Notes: a model not told the origin generated them from the letters alone. A stretch of 64,000 nt of DNA from Krasilnikovozyma curviuscula (GCA_014825775.1 MVAQ01000054.1:41610-105609); one strand, 5' to 3'; shown: positions 40,560 to 53,682, counted from the first letter of the stretch. Numbers and translations: made by a program.

Positions 40560-41197
40560 TTGGGAATTTTCCAATCTCATGTCTCGGTACTCTCGTTTTT
40601 AATGGCATCAGCATCTAGCATTTCTTTCCTTTTCACGATCTCACATTCAATCTCTCATATCGCATATTCATCTTTTCCATGTAGCATTTCTCTCTCATCA
40701 ATACCTCATGGTTCACTTCGTTTGTTTAATGATCTTCTTGTCGTTTCACAATGTCTTTCGCTCTTTTCTTTTTTAACGACGCTTGACGCGTTACGATTCT
40801 CGACGAACGTTGGAGTTCTTTTAATTTATTACAAAGGGGTGTCAGGCTTTTTAAGGGGAGCACTATTACCTATCTAGATCTTGTATCGTATCCACTGGTG
40901 TATCGATAACGATGTGCTCATCACACTCCAATATATCGTAACTGCTGGTTGCCTTTTGCAAGCTCTGTGGATTTTGTCTTAAAAAGGTTTTTTTGCATAA
41001 GAAAACAAAGTATTAGATCGATCGAGGTGGTATGTATTGGGAGAGGGATACAAGCTCGGGTTTTGTATCGAAAGGGAATCAGAGGTAAAGCGCGTCGTGT
41101 AATCCAGTATATTCTGCAACGATGTGATTATGGAAAGAATGGAGCAGCAGTGTTGAAAATGGAAATTAAAATACAGCGGTGGTAGCAAATCCGATGT
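40560..41197. other. convergent intergenic region
   Basis: 638 bp between the cyclin 3' end and the P4-ATPase 3' end. It is T-rich near the cyclin; only 3' UTR sequence is expected. The open frames seen are spurious. Confidence 0.5.
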
Positions 41198-44100
41198 CTA
41201 TGAGTCAAGTTGAGGAGTGAGAGGTCGCCCTATTGTTTCAGTGGAAGTCGGACGCGTCTTTTTATTGGAGAAGAACACTGAGCCAGCCCTCGCTCGCAGT
41301 GAACCCAGTGTACCCGATCTAGGCCTGTTTCTTCCACCGAAGCCAATCTTGGATTTACCACCACCTTCTTCGTCTCTCAGCTGTTCCGTACGAGACTGCA
41401 TTCGATGGACAGACGAAAGTCTTGAGTTCAGTCGACTCATGGCAACCTGTAATGGAGGGTAAAGGGACATGAGTTACAAAGCACATTTCGAATGAGGCCG
41501 AGGACCACTTACTCCTCCCTCCTCCTGTGAGAAGCCGAAACTAGCTGCACCAGCGACGCTTCTGGAGCCAGACGACATGTCTATCACAGTACCTGTGGCT
41601 GTCCTGACTAGTGGACGCATGCGGTTAGATTGTGAGGACAACCTTGGAGCTGAATCGGCGTCGCTGGCAAAAGGATCCTCCTGCGTTGGCTTGGCGACTT
41701 CACCATCCGAGCTGAAATGTCCACCGAGCAGTGGATGATGCTCCACATCAATTGATTTATCGTATTTCCTGATGGAAACAAGGAAAGTTCATGAATGTTG
41801 TTGACACAGTTGAACTCATAACCAAGGACGAAAACTTACGAGATCATCTTCAGGCTCTCAATATCGTCTGGGAAGTACAGGAACCTGCATGCCAAATAGA
41901 TATACTTTGGAAGCAGAGAAATCATACAGACGTAAATGACTCCAAACCAGAAGTAGGCAGCGTGGAAGACGAAGTCGTTGTTTCCGTACACGTTGCTGAG
42001 GAGAAGGTTTGGTGGCAGTGCGGCGTAGACGGCGGAGAAAGCCAGAATTAAGAAGGGACCAATGAGGAGACCTCCAACCACCCACCAGTTCCAACTGTGG
42101 GTGTTGATTCCGTTCGTCATGTTGACAACCATGACGGTACCAATAACCATAACGGTGGAGAACTCGTACATGTAAATGTCGAGACCGTCTCGCCTAGAAG
42201 AAGTGGTGTCATATGCGTAATTGATGAAAAAGAAAACGACAGCACACTGAGGGAAAATTGGGACGTAAGAAAGGAGAGAGTAGAGCCAGAGAAACCTCGC
42301 GTAAGACTTACATGGTAAACACCTTCAAACACGTATTGTCCAAACTTCAAGAGACCGAAATATTCGCCCTCTCTGCCGTAACGATAGAGTTCAGGGAGTG
42401 CCATCAGAATGTCTGCATCCAAGTCACGATCGAAAATACCCATCGCAATGACAGGAGCAATAGACCACAAAACGTTCCACAGGAGCAGGTAGACGTAAGA
42501 GAACACGCTGTGGAAGGGAATGTTTTAGTGATACTGTCAATGGATACAGAGGCATCACTTACTATGTTGTACTCCAGCCACAGTAGATCTGGAAGAAGAA
42601 GAGTACACCGACACCAAGCAAATTCTTGTAGAAGAAATTGAGAATCATGTTTGAGTTTCGAATGTAAGACCCTAAGTAGGATAAGATCAGATCAGCAAAA
42701 GAAAACATTTGAGACAATTCAAGTGGGAACGAACAATGCCCGTGAACAAGAAGCAAACGCTTCAGATACTTGAATTGAGCAATGGCGTAATCAGACGAGT
42801 TGACGGCTTGAAGACCTTCTTCACCAGAGATACCAATTCCAACATCAGCAGCTTGTATCATAGAGACATCATTTGCGCCGTCACCTGGATCAAGATTGCA
42901 ATTATAGGATTAGTAAACCACGATTTGGGCTAAAACAAATACTGAACTCGCCAATAGCCAGAGTCATCACCCCCAAGTTGTCCTTAATCAAGTGAACGAT
43001 CTGAGCCTTCTGAAGTGGGGATACACGGCAACAAATGACAGTGTTGCATCTGGTTGAGAGCTGAAGTAAGAGATCTTCGGTCCATTCTTCCTCAAATGCC
43101 TGAAGAGGAGAAGGTGATGATCAGTAAAGGATCCAGGCAAGTGCGTACAAGCAATAGCACGAACATGTGTCAAAGCACCACCTTCAATAACGAGAGAGTA
43201 TCCACCAGGTCTTGTACCGTTCCCAGGTCCAGCCACATCAGACATGCCAGTGTTTGTGCGACGCAACTGCATAGACCTTCTCTGTTGAAAGGATGGGCGG
43301 TGACCGCTGGTCGACTTTTCTAGATCGGGGGGAGAGAAGTTCACGTCGTCCACAATTCCCTGTCCAAAGAACTGTTCAATCGCAGAACGCATTTGATCGT
43401 AGGCTGAATTGACAGTGCCGTAAGCACCACCACGGATGACAATGAGATTAGAATCTCGAGAGAGCAAGTTTGTACTATAACCAATAGCAATGGCAGTTTC
43501 ACTGCATTGAAGGAACGTAATAAGCTCAGTGTGCCAATTAGAGACGAGATTGGTTTGTAACTCACAGCTTGTCTCCTGTAGCGACCCATACTTTTATACC
43601 AGCACGCTTGAGATCAGCAATGGTCTCTGGAACACCGTCTTGAAGCTTATCCTCGATAGCAGTAGAGCCCAAGAGCTCGAGAGAATGCTCGATCTTGGAG
43701 GAAGCATCTTCGATCTTCTTTTCACGATCCTCGAGGGCGACCTCAGCTTGGTGGTAAAGCTCGGCCCATTCAGCATATTCCTGGTCAGGAACGATTCTGT
43801 AACCAAGGCAGAGAGTTCTTAATCCTTGATTAGCGAAACCAGACAGATCATCATTCGTCTTCTTCACGATATCGTCATTGCCCGGAACCAGACGTTCCAT
43901 GATGACGTTGTCAGCGCCTTTAACCAACAGGAAGATTTGACGATCATCGTCTAGTTTCCTGATGAGGACCGACATTCTTTTACGAGCTGATGAGAACTCC
44001 AAGACGTTTAGAAGCTCGTATTCGTCCAATTCATCGTGATTTGGCACCTGAAGGCGAAGGATGTTGCGGTCTCTTCCCCTGAAGATGAATCCGCAATCAG

Positions 44101-46740
44101 CAGCAGCTTGAACACTGGATATGAAAAAAAAAAACAAGAAGTAAATGACAAGGGGAATCGATGATCAATAGCAAAAGACACTTACAGAGCCTGTTCATCT
44201 GGTGACTGGGCTCGGTACTCTACAGAGCCATCGGACTTCTCAACGGCCAAAACGGTGTGACAGAGAGCAAGTGTCGAGAAAAAGCCAAACGCAGCCTTGT
44301 ACGCCTCCGAATCAGGTTCGGTCAGGTCTGCAGCAAGTTCAGAGTCGTAGAACGGCGGGATGACTTCCTTGGTGGTCTTCTTCTTGTCTTCGCCGTCTTT
44401 GTTGGCCTCATCTTCCGCTTCAGCACCGGCGGTGGATGACCCTGCGACCCTTACTTCTCCTTCACCAGAGTTGGTCGTTTCAGAGTCGCTTGGTGCACTA
44501 GCTTTGGTGCTATCTTTAGATTCCTTTGGAGCTGGTGGTGCTGGGGTACCAGCGTACACCTGGGAAAGAGCGAGAATCAGTTTCTACCTTTCAAAGTCCA
44601 AATAAAATAATGAATCTCACCTTTCCTGCAATGGAAGCCTGTTGGAAGACCATGGCGTTCTGTGTGAGGGTACCAGTTTTATCCGAGAAGATGTATTTGA
44701 TTTGACCCATACTGTGCGATGAGGCACGAGGTGATCGCGTCAGTTACGGCCAATTTAAAAAAGCGAGGGTATGAGGTACTAACTCATCTGACAAATTCCA
44801 CGATCTAGCCAAGCATCTGGTATCTGAAGGTCTGTACCACAACTCATCATCAAAGTAGATGAAAGCGGCTTGACATGTCCTCACAAACTCGATTGAGATG
44901 TACAGCGAGATAGGGACAATGTTCTGAAACGTAATGAGGGAGTTGGCGAAAGTGACGATACCGTTGACTTGAGGATTATCGCCGCTCGAGCTGTCAAAAA
45001 GGGTCCAGTACGAGTTTTGCCGATACCATACGACTTCGTTGAAATGATCGACGATGGCACAGACCATACCAACGACACCAAGAAGAGACAAGTTTAGAAG
45101 ACTGCCGGCGAGACCTCCAATTCGTTAGTTCAACGATGACACAGACAGAAGCGGTGAGAGGGGAGAAAACGTACACTTGAGGGTTCATTTGTCTCTCAAC
45201 TTTACTTCTCTTACTTGGAGTACCACCAGAGTTGGCAACAATCTTAGTATCCAGCCCAGTGAATACCACAACACCAATGACCCAAGCTGTGTTTCTTAAG
45301 ACACATCCTCTGAGCAAACATGTGTTAAGGTCGACAGGATGACGGACAGCGGTTTCTTCATCGTCGCCAACAACAACAGCAGCGTTCAATCTAAACATAT
45401 TGACTTCGGGAGCTTCAGAATCGATTTTAAATCGGGCGGTGGAACATGACAGGGCTGATCGTAGATGAGCAAGTTCTGGGACGGCGTGGCGGGACTTCAA
45501 GTTGGTTTCTCCATCCAAGTTCTTGGTCTCAATGAAGGCGACGTCTTCATCTTCTGAGGTTGAACAAATGACGATATCTGGGTGGGCAATAAGCAAGCAG
45601 TTGGAGAGAAGTGTTAGAAAAACGTTCTCCTCGGCTCGAGGCATGACAAATCGGCGAGGACCAATGCGGCCACCCCGCTGACAGAAAACACAATAACTCA
45701 CCGGCAGGGAAACCTTCGTTGTTGTAAATTTTGATGAAATCTCCAACTTTGACATCTTCCCATCTCGTCTTCTTCCAACCCAAGGTGTCTTCCACAGCTT
45801 CTGGATCCTCCTCAGCGGCCTCGGGTTGTTCGCCTTCTTCGTCTCTCGTCCTCGCGCCCGTCAAGTCTTCACCTGGCAATCTGACGACTTCCTCCGGCTC
45901 ATGATCATCCGTCACAACTTCGCCCCAGTTGACCCGCTTCTTAATGGGAACGCCTGTCTTGAGGGACTTCTTCAAGGCTCGTTTGTTCTTGATGGACTTG
46001 ATTGCACCTGCACCGGGGATGAATGTTTTCGACTTTGAGGTCATCAGGTTGTGGTTGAGATAATCTGGACCGCTGAGGACGTGGCAGACTGAATGGTTAA
46101 CTTTGCCGTCCGACTGATGACGCTTGATGTCTTCGTACCCATCCTTGCATGCAGTAATAAACAGGATGGCGAGCAGTGGGAGGATGACAAGGCCAGGCGA
46201 GATTGTTGAGAACTTGGGGAAGAACTGGAGGATGGCGATACCCAAGAAGAAGATGTTGGCTATACGACGGAACTGTTCGTTTGAACAAAAAACGGTCTTT
46301 GTTAGCCCGCCGCCAGAAAAAGGACTTCGTGCTCTCCGTCATACGCCAGCCCGCTGCATTCCCCCTATTGCTCCTGCACCCTACTGACGCTCACTTCTCC
46401 GTGTTACTCCCTCAATCCTATCCTATGCTATCGAACCCTTGATATTGAATGACAAAAAGAACGAGAGCGATTGACCGCTGCTTACCTGTTCGAGCAAGTT
46501 TCTTGGCACAAAGGTGAAAATGGTGTATTTAGAAGTGACAACCTGGTTGGTAGAATAGACATAGTCCTTGTTTACTTTACCCTTCGGGTCCTTGTGGACT
46601 TCAGGGATGGGCTGGTTGATGTAGACGGTTCGTGCTTTGGGGGGTTTACGAGATCGAGTGAAGAGCCGTTCAGGGTTGAGGAACGACTGAACTTTTTCGA
46701 CGTTAGAGAGGAACGCGTTAGGCTTCTTCCTGGGAGCCAT
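41198..46740 (-). CDS. P4-ATPase phospholipid flippase, Dnf-type
   Basis: Fifteen exons: 46740-46486, 46272-45702, 45577-45175, 45101-44784, 44711-44621, 44559-44186, 44114-43566, 43501-43165, 43099-42952, 42884-42735, 42671-42563, 42507-42312, 42246-41840, 41768-41513, 41446-41198; 1470 residues. Landmarks: [17 protein letters not shown] (first helix), NLDGETNLK (near residue 297, actuator), [12 protein letters not shown] (flippase-specific), [10 protein letters not shown] (phosphorylated Asp near 525), [46 protein letters not shown] and [14 protein letters not shown]. Long acidic/basic insertions in the actuator and nucleotide-binding regions and the ~1500-residue size fit Dnf1/Dnf2 better than Drs2. 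Such pumps move phosphatidylcholine/ethanolamine to the cytosolic leaflet of plasma membrane and Golgi with a Cdc50/Lem3 partner. The intron after exon 9 has a GC donor, required to restore GDGAND. Confidence 0.96.
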
Positions 46741-48518
46741 CGTGGCAGAGAGGTAAACCCTATGGGTTCAAGGCCAGTCCAGTAGAGAGAGGGAGGGAGG
46801 GGAAGAAGAGGAGGACAGAAACCTGGTGAGAGAGATTTTCAGCCACCAAACAGACAAACAATGGATTGGGGATGGGAGAAAAGCAAAACAAAAGGTCAGT
46901 ATATGTATATATAGGTCACCAGATGAGAGATGAAGTTGTAAAGATATGTTACGTACTCAAACTTTATGGGCAAAAGTTAGGAAGCGACAGTCAGAGGGAA
47001 AACCTGTTCAGCCCTCTGATAGCTTGCGTAATGTAATGAAGCTGGCTGCCGGTCCTCTCGACTGAGTAAACAAAAAAAATTGTGTAAGCGTTTCAAAGGA
47101 ACAAGGTAATGCTGCTCGTTCTCAGAAAGGTAGGAGTGAATAGTGATAGTGGAGCAACAGGTTCGACTGGCAGACATCTGGGAGAACCCTGCGCCCGCAT
47201 GCAGAAAACCCTTCCATCCAGCGGGAAGGAAGCAACACCTTGAAAACGAGATCTGATGAGTACCAAACCACTCTAAATATGCTGGAGATTATCTTCTCCA
47301 TAATCCGGGGCTGGTTCGACTCTAAAATCACGAAAGGGAAAGCCTCAGAGCGACAGTGATCTGTTCTCGGTGATCAAAACAACAGATGTGAAACGCTGTG
47401 GTTTTTTCTCGTCTTCTCTACCTAAGAAAAGAAAGAGGAATATATTTTGGGTTCCAATCGTTCAACACGAAGAAAGCCACTCACCGGAAAGTATCTCGCA
47501 TCGTCGCAAATGTAAATATCAACGCTCATTGATTTGTGAAAGTCTTGTATCGCTGCTGACTGTTTAGTTCTTCTCTTGTGATAAAAGCAATATTCCAAAG
47601 CACTTCAACGGCTCGTTCAGCACCGGGAGTCCGAGGTCGCTTTTCCTTCGTGGATGAAGGTGGAAGCATCCGACCCACAGCCTCATGGATTTCGGAGCGC
47701 AGAAGTTGGCCATGGTTTATCACGATAACCCAGCTGCCATTGATAATGATAGTAATTTCAAGAAGTGAAAAGGTCAAATGCCCACCTGCCTTGTAGTTTA
47801 CATCTGATGTGAACGCGAGCTACGTTCGATCGGTGTACTTCACTTGCGGCAGCCAGATTCTGCCATCAGGCGAGTTCAAGGACGAGAAGTAATGGAAGTT
47901 ATACCGTAACAAATGCAAATATTGATCAAGGGGTCTGAAAATCTTTAAGATTCTCAAGCTTCAGCTCACTGATTTAGCGACTGACTGAGTAACCCAGAAC
48001 ATGACGTGTGCCATTCGCCCTAACTTCTACGTTCTTATCACGATCTGAAGCGATTAAAGAGGTACATCCTTTCTGAAAGAGAAATTAGAGAAGAGGTGAA
48101 AAAACCAGAAGACAAAAAATAAAATAGAAAATACAACAACTCACGGTTCAAGCAAATTCACGCTCCGGAAAAGGAGCGCTGAGAGGCTTCTGAACGTTTA
48201 GTGGTCGACATTATCCATCCAGAGTTTTTTTCATCTCACTCAGTGATTCTTTCTCTTTCAACAGCACTCTTTCTTGGTAGTTTGCGCTGATAATTATTAT
48301 TGTTTTTATTCAAAAGAGACATCACCATCTGCAATCTGCCGCACTTGCCGGGAGGAAAAGGCGCAGCCATAAACCATTTCGCCCTAAGGCTGTGTTTCAT
48401 TGAGACTACAAATACAAAAGTGGTTAAAGAGAAACAGTGCATATAGTTGGGGTTAACGAGCTTTCCCTATCGAAATGGAGAGAGAAGGAGCGCGCCCGTT
48501 AAACAGACCGACGTCCCA
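46741..48518. other. 1.8-kb intergenic region
   Basis: It holds the flippase promoter and the 3' flank of the NmrA-like gene. A minus-strand frame at 47526-47777 (83 codons) has protein-like composition (a charged EKRPRTPGAERAVEV block), but I find no reliable exon partners or family. A C/T-poor, G-rich leader occurs just upstream of the flippase start. No gene is called. Confidence 0.45.
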
Positions 48519-50085
48519 TCACTGAAATTGAAACAGGTTGCGAAAAGCTATGAGCGTGGGGTGGACCAACCAAACAAAAGAACAATTAGAACGCTCACCA
48601 TGTACTGTTCGATTGGGACTGGTGACCAGTTCTTCCAAAGGTTGTTGGAGATGCTCTCCCCTTTACCAACATCACCATTGCCTCTGGCCAACTCGTATCT
48701 GACGTAGGCGGCTCTGTCTTGCTGATTCTTCCATCTGTTCAAAGCCTCTATTAAAATGAAGGCAAGATGACTGGATTATCAGCAAGCTTGTATGTATCAC
48801 ACATGAAATGAACGAGCGACTGACCTTCTGCAGACTCTTTCTGGACGTTCAACTTGGTGTGATGTCTCTTGTTGTAGTAATCAATAAGGTCCTCAAGAGA
48901 AGCACGAGATCCTTCAATAGCAAGGGTCTTGTCTTTGAGCTCATTCATCTTCAGGTCTATAAGTGGAACCGAGGCGAGAGTTAGCAGTGGAGTTTGCGGC
49001 AGAGTGAAGTACAGACAATGCCAATGGACTTACCTCTGATAGAGTAAATTACGAAACGAGCAACGTCGTCTAAGCTAGTCCAAGAGACACGTTCTTGGCC
49101 ATTCCCAGCGATTCTCGCAGAGTTTTCTCTGATGCTGAAAGCCACAAAGGTAAACGATGGATTGAATATTGTCCAGAGAAAATGGTGACGATGGCTACCC
49201 GGTAGCAGTAAAGAGAGCTACTTACTCGAGAATGTTCTGGGCATGATCCGCAAATGCTCCAGCGAGAATGATAGTGTGTGGAATGTTCTCCTTCTTGAGA
49301 TACTCCTGAGTCTGTCTCTTCTCGAAAAGAGGGGAGTTATCTTCTTGGCGGACATTCTTGGAGTTGATTCCGTATTCGCTGAAGAACAGACAATATGAAG
49401 CAAAATGAACTGGAATCAGCTTGAAACAAATACATTTTTAAGAAGGAATGACTTAGGTCACCTAGGAATGAAGAGTTTAGTTCCGCACTCTTTGGCACAT
49501 CTGGCCAGGTTTCTTTGAGGTTCCCCGAGACCTTCGTCGGACAAGAAAGATAAGACAGCATCGTAGCCATTCAAGTGGTTCTTGAAGTCTGGGTTGTTGA
49601 AGTCAACTTCCTGAATCTCAGCGCCGCTGGGAAAGCGCAGAAAACATAGCGCGCTCGAGATCAGCAACAGCAGAGCAACTAAACAGCAAATCGGGGGACG
49701 ACATAAAAAACAAACGACATACAGATTACGCAACTCTTGAACATGAGCATTTTGAGAGTTGTCCTGGATGAAGATGGGGGTGGAGCAGTGGCATGGTAGA
49801 GAGAGAAGGGTGGGATGCAGGCAGCAATTAGAGTTTTGAGATGGGAAAAGAAAGTTGCGATTCATCAGCTTGACCGCAACGAAACCCGGGCACGTATAAA
49901 GAAAGCTGGAGCGACTGTCTACTTACGTTAGAGTTGTTTCTGATCAAGACTCTGACCTTCAAGTCCTTGCTCGTCATCAAAGCCTCACGAGCGACTCTGA
50001 AACCCAAACCAGCTGAGCCGACTTCAGAGGATCTGACGCCCCCAGCGACGACGATGGACTGGATGCCGGATTTGTTATTGGTCAT
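48519..50085 (-). CDS. NmrA-like (atypical SDR) protein, ordinary-cysteine paralogue
   Basis: Eight exons: 50085-49927, 49763-49723, 49626-49462, 49378-49226, 49134-49034, 48956-48825, 48747-48599, 48521-48519; 300 residues. The start MTNNKSGIQSIVVAGGV gives a beta strand and glycine-rich Rossmann-like turn, followed by VRVLIRNNSN. Further family blocks are SDEGLGEPQRNLARC, FIPSEYGINS, IILAGAFADHAQN, VSWTSLDDVARFVI and LIDYYNKRHHTKLN. NmrA-like proteins bind NAD(P) and act as redox sensors or reductases. It is the closest relative in the window of the cysteine-rich copy at 22.6 kb, sharing the first exon length (159 nt) and several splice phases. The final exon supplies only the stop: a GTGAGC donor right after an ATG codon joins a TTTCAG acceptor to TGA, matching the paralogue's end exactly. 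Read-through would add 17 intron-like residues. Confidence 0.88.
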
Positions 50086-50718
50086 GGTTTCAGTGAAGAA
50101 GGTTGGTATGAGTATTGGATTAGAAAAAGTGGGTGTGATGGTTGATGCAAGTTAGAGATGGGAGCGTCGCCTCTTATATACGTCTGCCATTGAGTAACCT
50201 CATGACCCGTCAAGAAACCCTCAAAATACCAGGAAGTTACTAAGACCCGATTTGAATGGAAGGTAACGCTGCAAAAGGGGTCAGTTACTTCTTGCATCAG
50301 CTGCCTCAGGCGCACGGAGCTCACACTCGTGGTCGTTCCTTCCTTCGCTGGGAGTCGTCGCATCTCGCATATGGAGGGAATGAGATCAGAAATAAAAAGT
50401 GGTGCAGTACATCCTTACCCCTGCATAGAGGATAAAACGCAGAATAGGTGCTCTTGCGTAAACGCTGGGTTGCGATTGTGGTTGATTGAGTGAGAAGGGA
50501 TGAAGAAATAGCTATTCTGCAAAAATGACTTTTTGGTACAGTATAAAAACCTATCCAGCAAACAGAAACTAGATACCCAAAAGTCTTGGATCTTCTCCAG
50601 CCAGATGAGTAACCCAAGTAGCAATGTGGCCCTTTCATCAATCAAAATATGGTTACAATTATTGCAGCAAGGAGCCACAGGAACTAGCCAACTCAAAAGA
50701 CCAACCAGATCCATTCGC
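50086..50718. other. promoter region of the NmrA-like paralogue
   Basis: 633 bp separating the intact gene from the decayed third copy. A TATA box (described separately) is the only clear element. Other frames are not convincing. Confidence 0.5.
50173..50180 (-). promoter_or_regulatory. TATA box of the NmrA-like paralogue
   Basis: TATATAAG on the minus strand, about 90 bp upstream of the ATG at 50085. Its position is close to that in the cysteine-rich paralogue, so the promoter type appears conserved between copies. Confidence 0.55.
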
Positions 50719-51215
50719 TTAACGAATTGGAGATGCGTCTTCAGATGAGGTATTCAACTTTGGTAGGTGCCATTGCTTCCAAGTATCGTTAGCAAGGTTG
50801 GAGCGGTTTCCAATGTCACTATGTACTCTGGCCAATTCATATCTGACATAGGCCACCCTGTCACCAGCTCTCTCGAATCTACCTCTGGTGTCTTCTGGAT
50901 ATTTCTTCAAGGTGTTGAGGCTGGTAGAGTGGCGCTTGTTGTACAGTTGGACCGAGTCGTTCAAGTCACGTCTGTCGCGGCGGTTGCGATCGTTGTGTAG
51001 GAAAGCTCCGACATCTTACGGTTTCTGAGCGCAGTGAGTAGACAGCTTAGAATGGACAAATCCTTGCTCAAATCGACATCCTTCTTACCTCTCAAAGCGG
51101 AGAAGGTGATTACGAGGATGTCACCATGAGCTACACATCTTCCATCTGGTGAGAAGTAGAAATTGATGTGCTTTTCTTGGTAGAAGAGACTGAAATAGAG
51201 TCTGCAAAATATCAT
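50719..51215 (-). pseudogene. decayed 3' fragment of a third NmrA-like copy
   Basis: Two segments align with the C-terminal third of the NmrA-like paralogues. Segment 51215-51070 ends ILVITFSALRG at a GTAAGA donor in the same position and phase as the paralogues (SIRG/GTAAGT). Segment ~50990-50719 encodes DSVQLYNKRHSTSLNTL, AYVRYELARVHSDIGNRSNLAND and TWKQWHLP, matching YNKRHHTKLN, AYVRYELARGNGDVG and LWKNWSP. The Rossmann half is missing: upstream lies the UTP6 3' end. The joining acceptor is poor, and a stop interrupts the obvious frame. It sits just upstream of the intact copy on the same strand, so it is probably an old tandem duplicate truncated at its 5' end. A short expressed protein cannot be fully excluded. 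Confidence 0.7.
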
Positions 51216-51435
51216 TCAAGTCCAGGAAAGCTCATCTTCCATCAACGTATCAACTTGAAGTCCAGGAATTGCCACACGCGTAGAAGCTGAAGACAAGGGG
51301 CAAGTAAAGAAGGGAAGAGGAAGTTCAATGTTGCTCACAAGCACATTCTTTGTCTCGTTTTGATGACTTCCAGCGAAAACGCTTCGCTTAACAAATTTCA
51401 TTTGTCGAAAGCACATAAATCCAGTATCTCTCATT

Positions 51436-53682
51436 TTAATCTTCTTCAATCACATCTTTCCCCCCTCCCATTTTCTCTTCTTCTTCCCCTTGATTCTCTT
51501 GCTCAGCCATCTCAGTGTCTTCTTCCTCTTCCGATTCTTCTGCTTCATCCCCCTCCCCTCGCAAAATCGCCTGCCAAACATTCAGCACATCCTCACTCCC
51601 CTCTTTCCTCAATACGTCTCTCAAACCCTTGGAATCACCGTTCTCCTTCAGCCACTTGAGCTGATGGATCACCGCTTCCTTTCGCTCCGCCTCGGATTGC
51701 GACGTCGACATGACCCACTGCTGGAGGACGAATGACTTTTCCACTGGGTTCTCGGAGAGTGTGAACAGGAGCTTGAAGAATGGTGATGTCGGGTAGAGCG
51801 TTGTCGTGATTTTCTGGATGACCCCAGAGCGCGTCTTGGGAGATGATGGGATGAAGGGGACTGTGAGGCTGAGAAGGAGTGTGTGGAGAGGAAGGATCGA
51901 TTCGACGCCGACTCGAGGTTTCATGGATCGAACCAAAACTTTCCAGATTTCGTTCCATGTACCCTCTTCGTCCGCATCGGTAGAAACAATCCATTTAGCC
52001 CATGATTCCCACAACTCGGCGGAGTCAGCGATATTATTTGAGCTAGGTAGAAGACCGACTTCTACACCTTCGTTGATAATTTTTCGAGTACGCTCGACAT
52101 TGGTGGAGTGTTGGAGGGTGATCTTCATTCGCTTACCCCAGATGACAGGGTTTGTTGGGTAGAGCTTTGTTGCTTCATGTGCAGCTTTGAGAGATTCTGA
52201 AGGCGATGCTGAGGACAAGGAGAGTAACGTGTTAAGATGCAAGATGTGAAGAGAGGCGGTGCTGGAGGGAGGAACGAGCAGCTGCTGAAGGATTTGGACA
52301 AGATACAGCGCTAGCGCATCTTTAGAAGAAGGCACTTCAGAAATTTGGGCCTGGAGAAAATTGTAGAAGGAGGCGAGGAGTTCTGCAGCTGGGTACTGGG
52401 ATAATGACGACTGGTATGATTCGATAACTTTTTGTAGCGCTAGAAGTTTTTCGGTCCCTTGGAGCTGTTTTGGTTTTGGCGGTGCGTCCTCCACCGATGG
52501 GGCCTCATTGATCTGGTCCTCTGGATTGAAGGGGAAATCAAGCAGGAACCGTTCAGCTAAGATGATTCTAGCAGCAGGCAATGTTGATTTCTCTAAGCTC
52601 GCATAGATGATGTCGAGGAGATCCTGTCGTAAGACGGTTGGGAATGACCGAATCATCTGGATCTCCGCTGCTGACAGGTCGACTTCTCTTCCCTTTCCTT
52701 CCTTGACGAGTGCCTTCCTGGCTTCTTCCAAGACGGTCTTGACGATAGCACCGGCCAAAATCTGTCTTCGACCAGCTTCACCACCGTTTTCATCGTCGCC
52801 GCCGTCTACTGAGCCTGCGACACCGAGAACGTCCCATCGACGACGCAGTCGCTCAATCCATATCAATTCCATCTTTAAATATTCGACCCATAACGAGATG
52901 GAGTGGGGGATAAGGCGGAGACCTCGTTGTAGGATCGTTCGTGAGGCTGAAGGTGACAAGTTGGTGTGAAGTTCAAAGGATGAGAGGAGGATGTACAAGC
53001 TGGCATTAGTTGGGTGGAGTGATAGAGCTCTGATATCAGGTTAACATACATCAGTGAACAATTCAATGAGAAAACTTGAACACAGACTTGCGCAACTATG
53101 ACTTGTCTACTCACTGTGTCAAGACTCGACCTGCTTTTTTACCAGCGTTGAACCTTATACAGACGTTAAAGTACTCGATCCATAGCGAGACATCTCCCTT
53201 GAATTTTGAAGTTGCTCTGTGGAAGATGTGTAGGACTCGGCGAGTGATAGAGTAAGATGAAACAGTGTTTCGTGGAATTTGGGCAGAGGAGGATGTAGAG
53301 GCATGTTCTGATGACGACAAAAAGGGCAGGAATTTGTAAGTTCAAAGAAGAAAACTCAACAGACAACATCACTCACTCTGCTTCCTCTCTATTCTTCTCA
53401 CTCTGAGTCTCTCGAGGTTGATTTCGTATTCGATGTACCTCAAGAAGTCTTGTTTCCTCGCAACCCTCCTAACCAAATTCCTTTCGTGTGTCGTCCTGGT
53501 CGATACAATAGCGCGAATTTCCTCCTACACAGGGCAAGACAAATGGAAGGAAAAGATCAGCAAAGTAGGATCAAAAATTGGTGGAAGCAAGGGAGGTCGC
53601 TGACTCTGTTGAACAATTTGAGCTCCTGCAGGTCCTTCAGCTCAGGGAGCATCTCCTCCAAGTAATGCTCAACCTTCTCCAT
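51436..53682 (-). CDS. UTP6: U3 snoRNP component Utp6
   Basis: Four exons: 53682-53605, 53524-53377, 53307-53115, 53029-51436; 670 residues. The N-terminus, MEKVEHYLEEMLPELKDLQ then EEIRAIVSTRTTHERNLVRR and KQDFLRYIEYEINLERLR, is the conserved Utp6 start. Half-a-TPR (HAT) repeats follow, for example RVLHIFHRATSKFKGDVSLW, ALSLHPTNASLYILLSSFEL and RLIPHSISLWVEYLKMEL. The end is a long Glu-rich acidic tail. Utp6 is a UTP-B subunit of the small-subunit processome, required for U3-guided cleavage of pre-18S rRNA in the nucleolus. It is divergently transcribed from the dehydrogenase gene with about 200 bp between starts. The identification is firm. Confidence 0.93.

Noticed and set aside
40949..41185. 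78-codon plus-strand frame downstream of the cyclin
   Set aside because: It lies in the convergent 3' UTR space and has no start context or homology.
47526..47777. 83-codon minus-strand frame with charged EKRPRTPGAERAVEV block
   Set aside because: No convincing splice partners, no known family; kept only as a note in the spacer entry.
48548..48598. Read-through C-terminus of the minus-strand NmrA-like gene
   Set aside because: The extra residues are encoded by a stretch with GT donor and pyrimidine-rich acceptor, and the paralogue ends exactly at the spliced stop.
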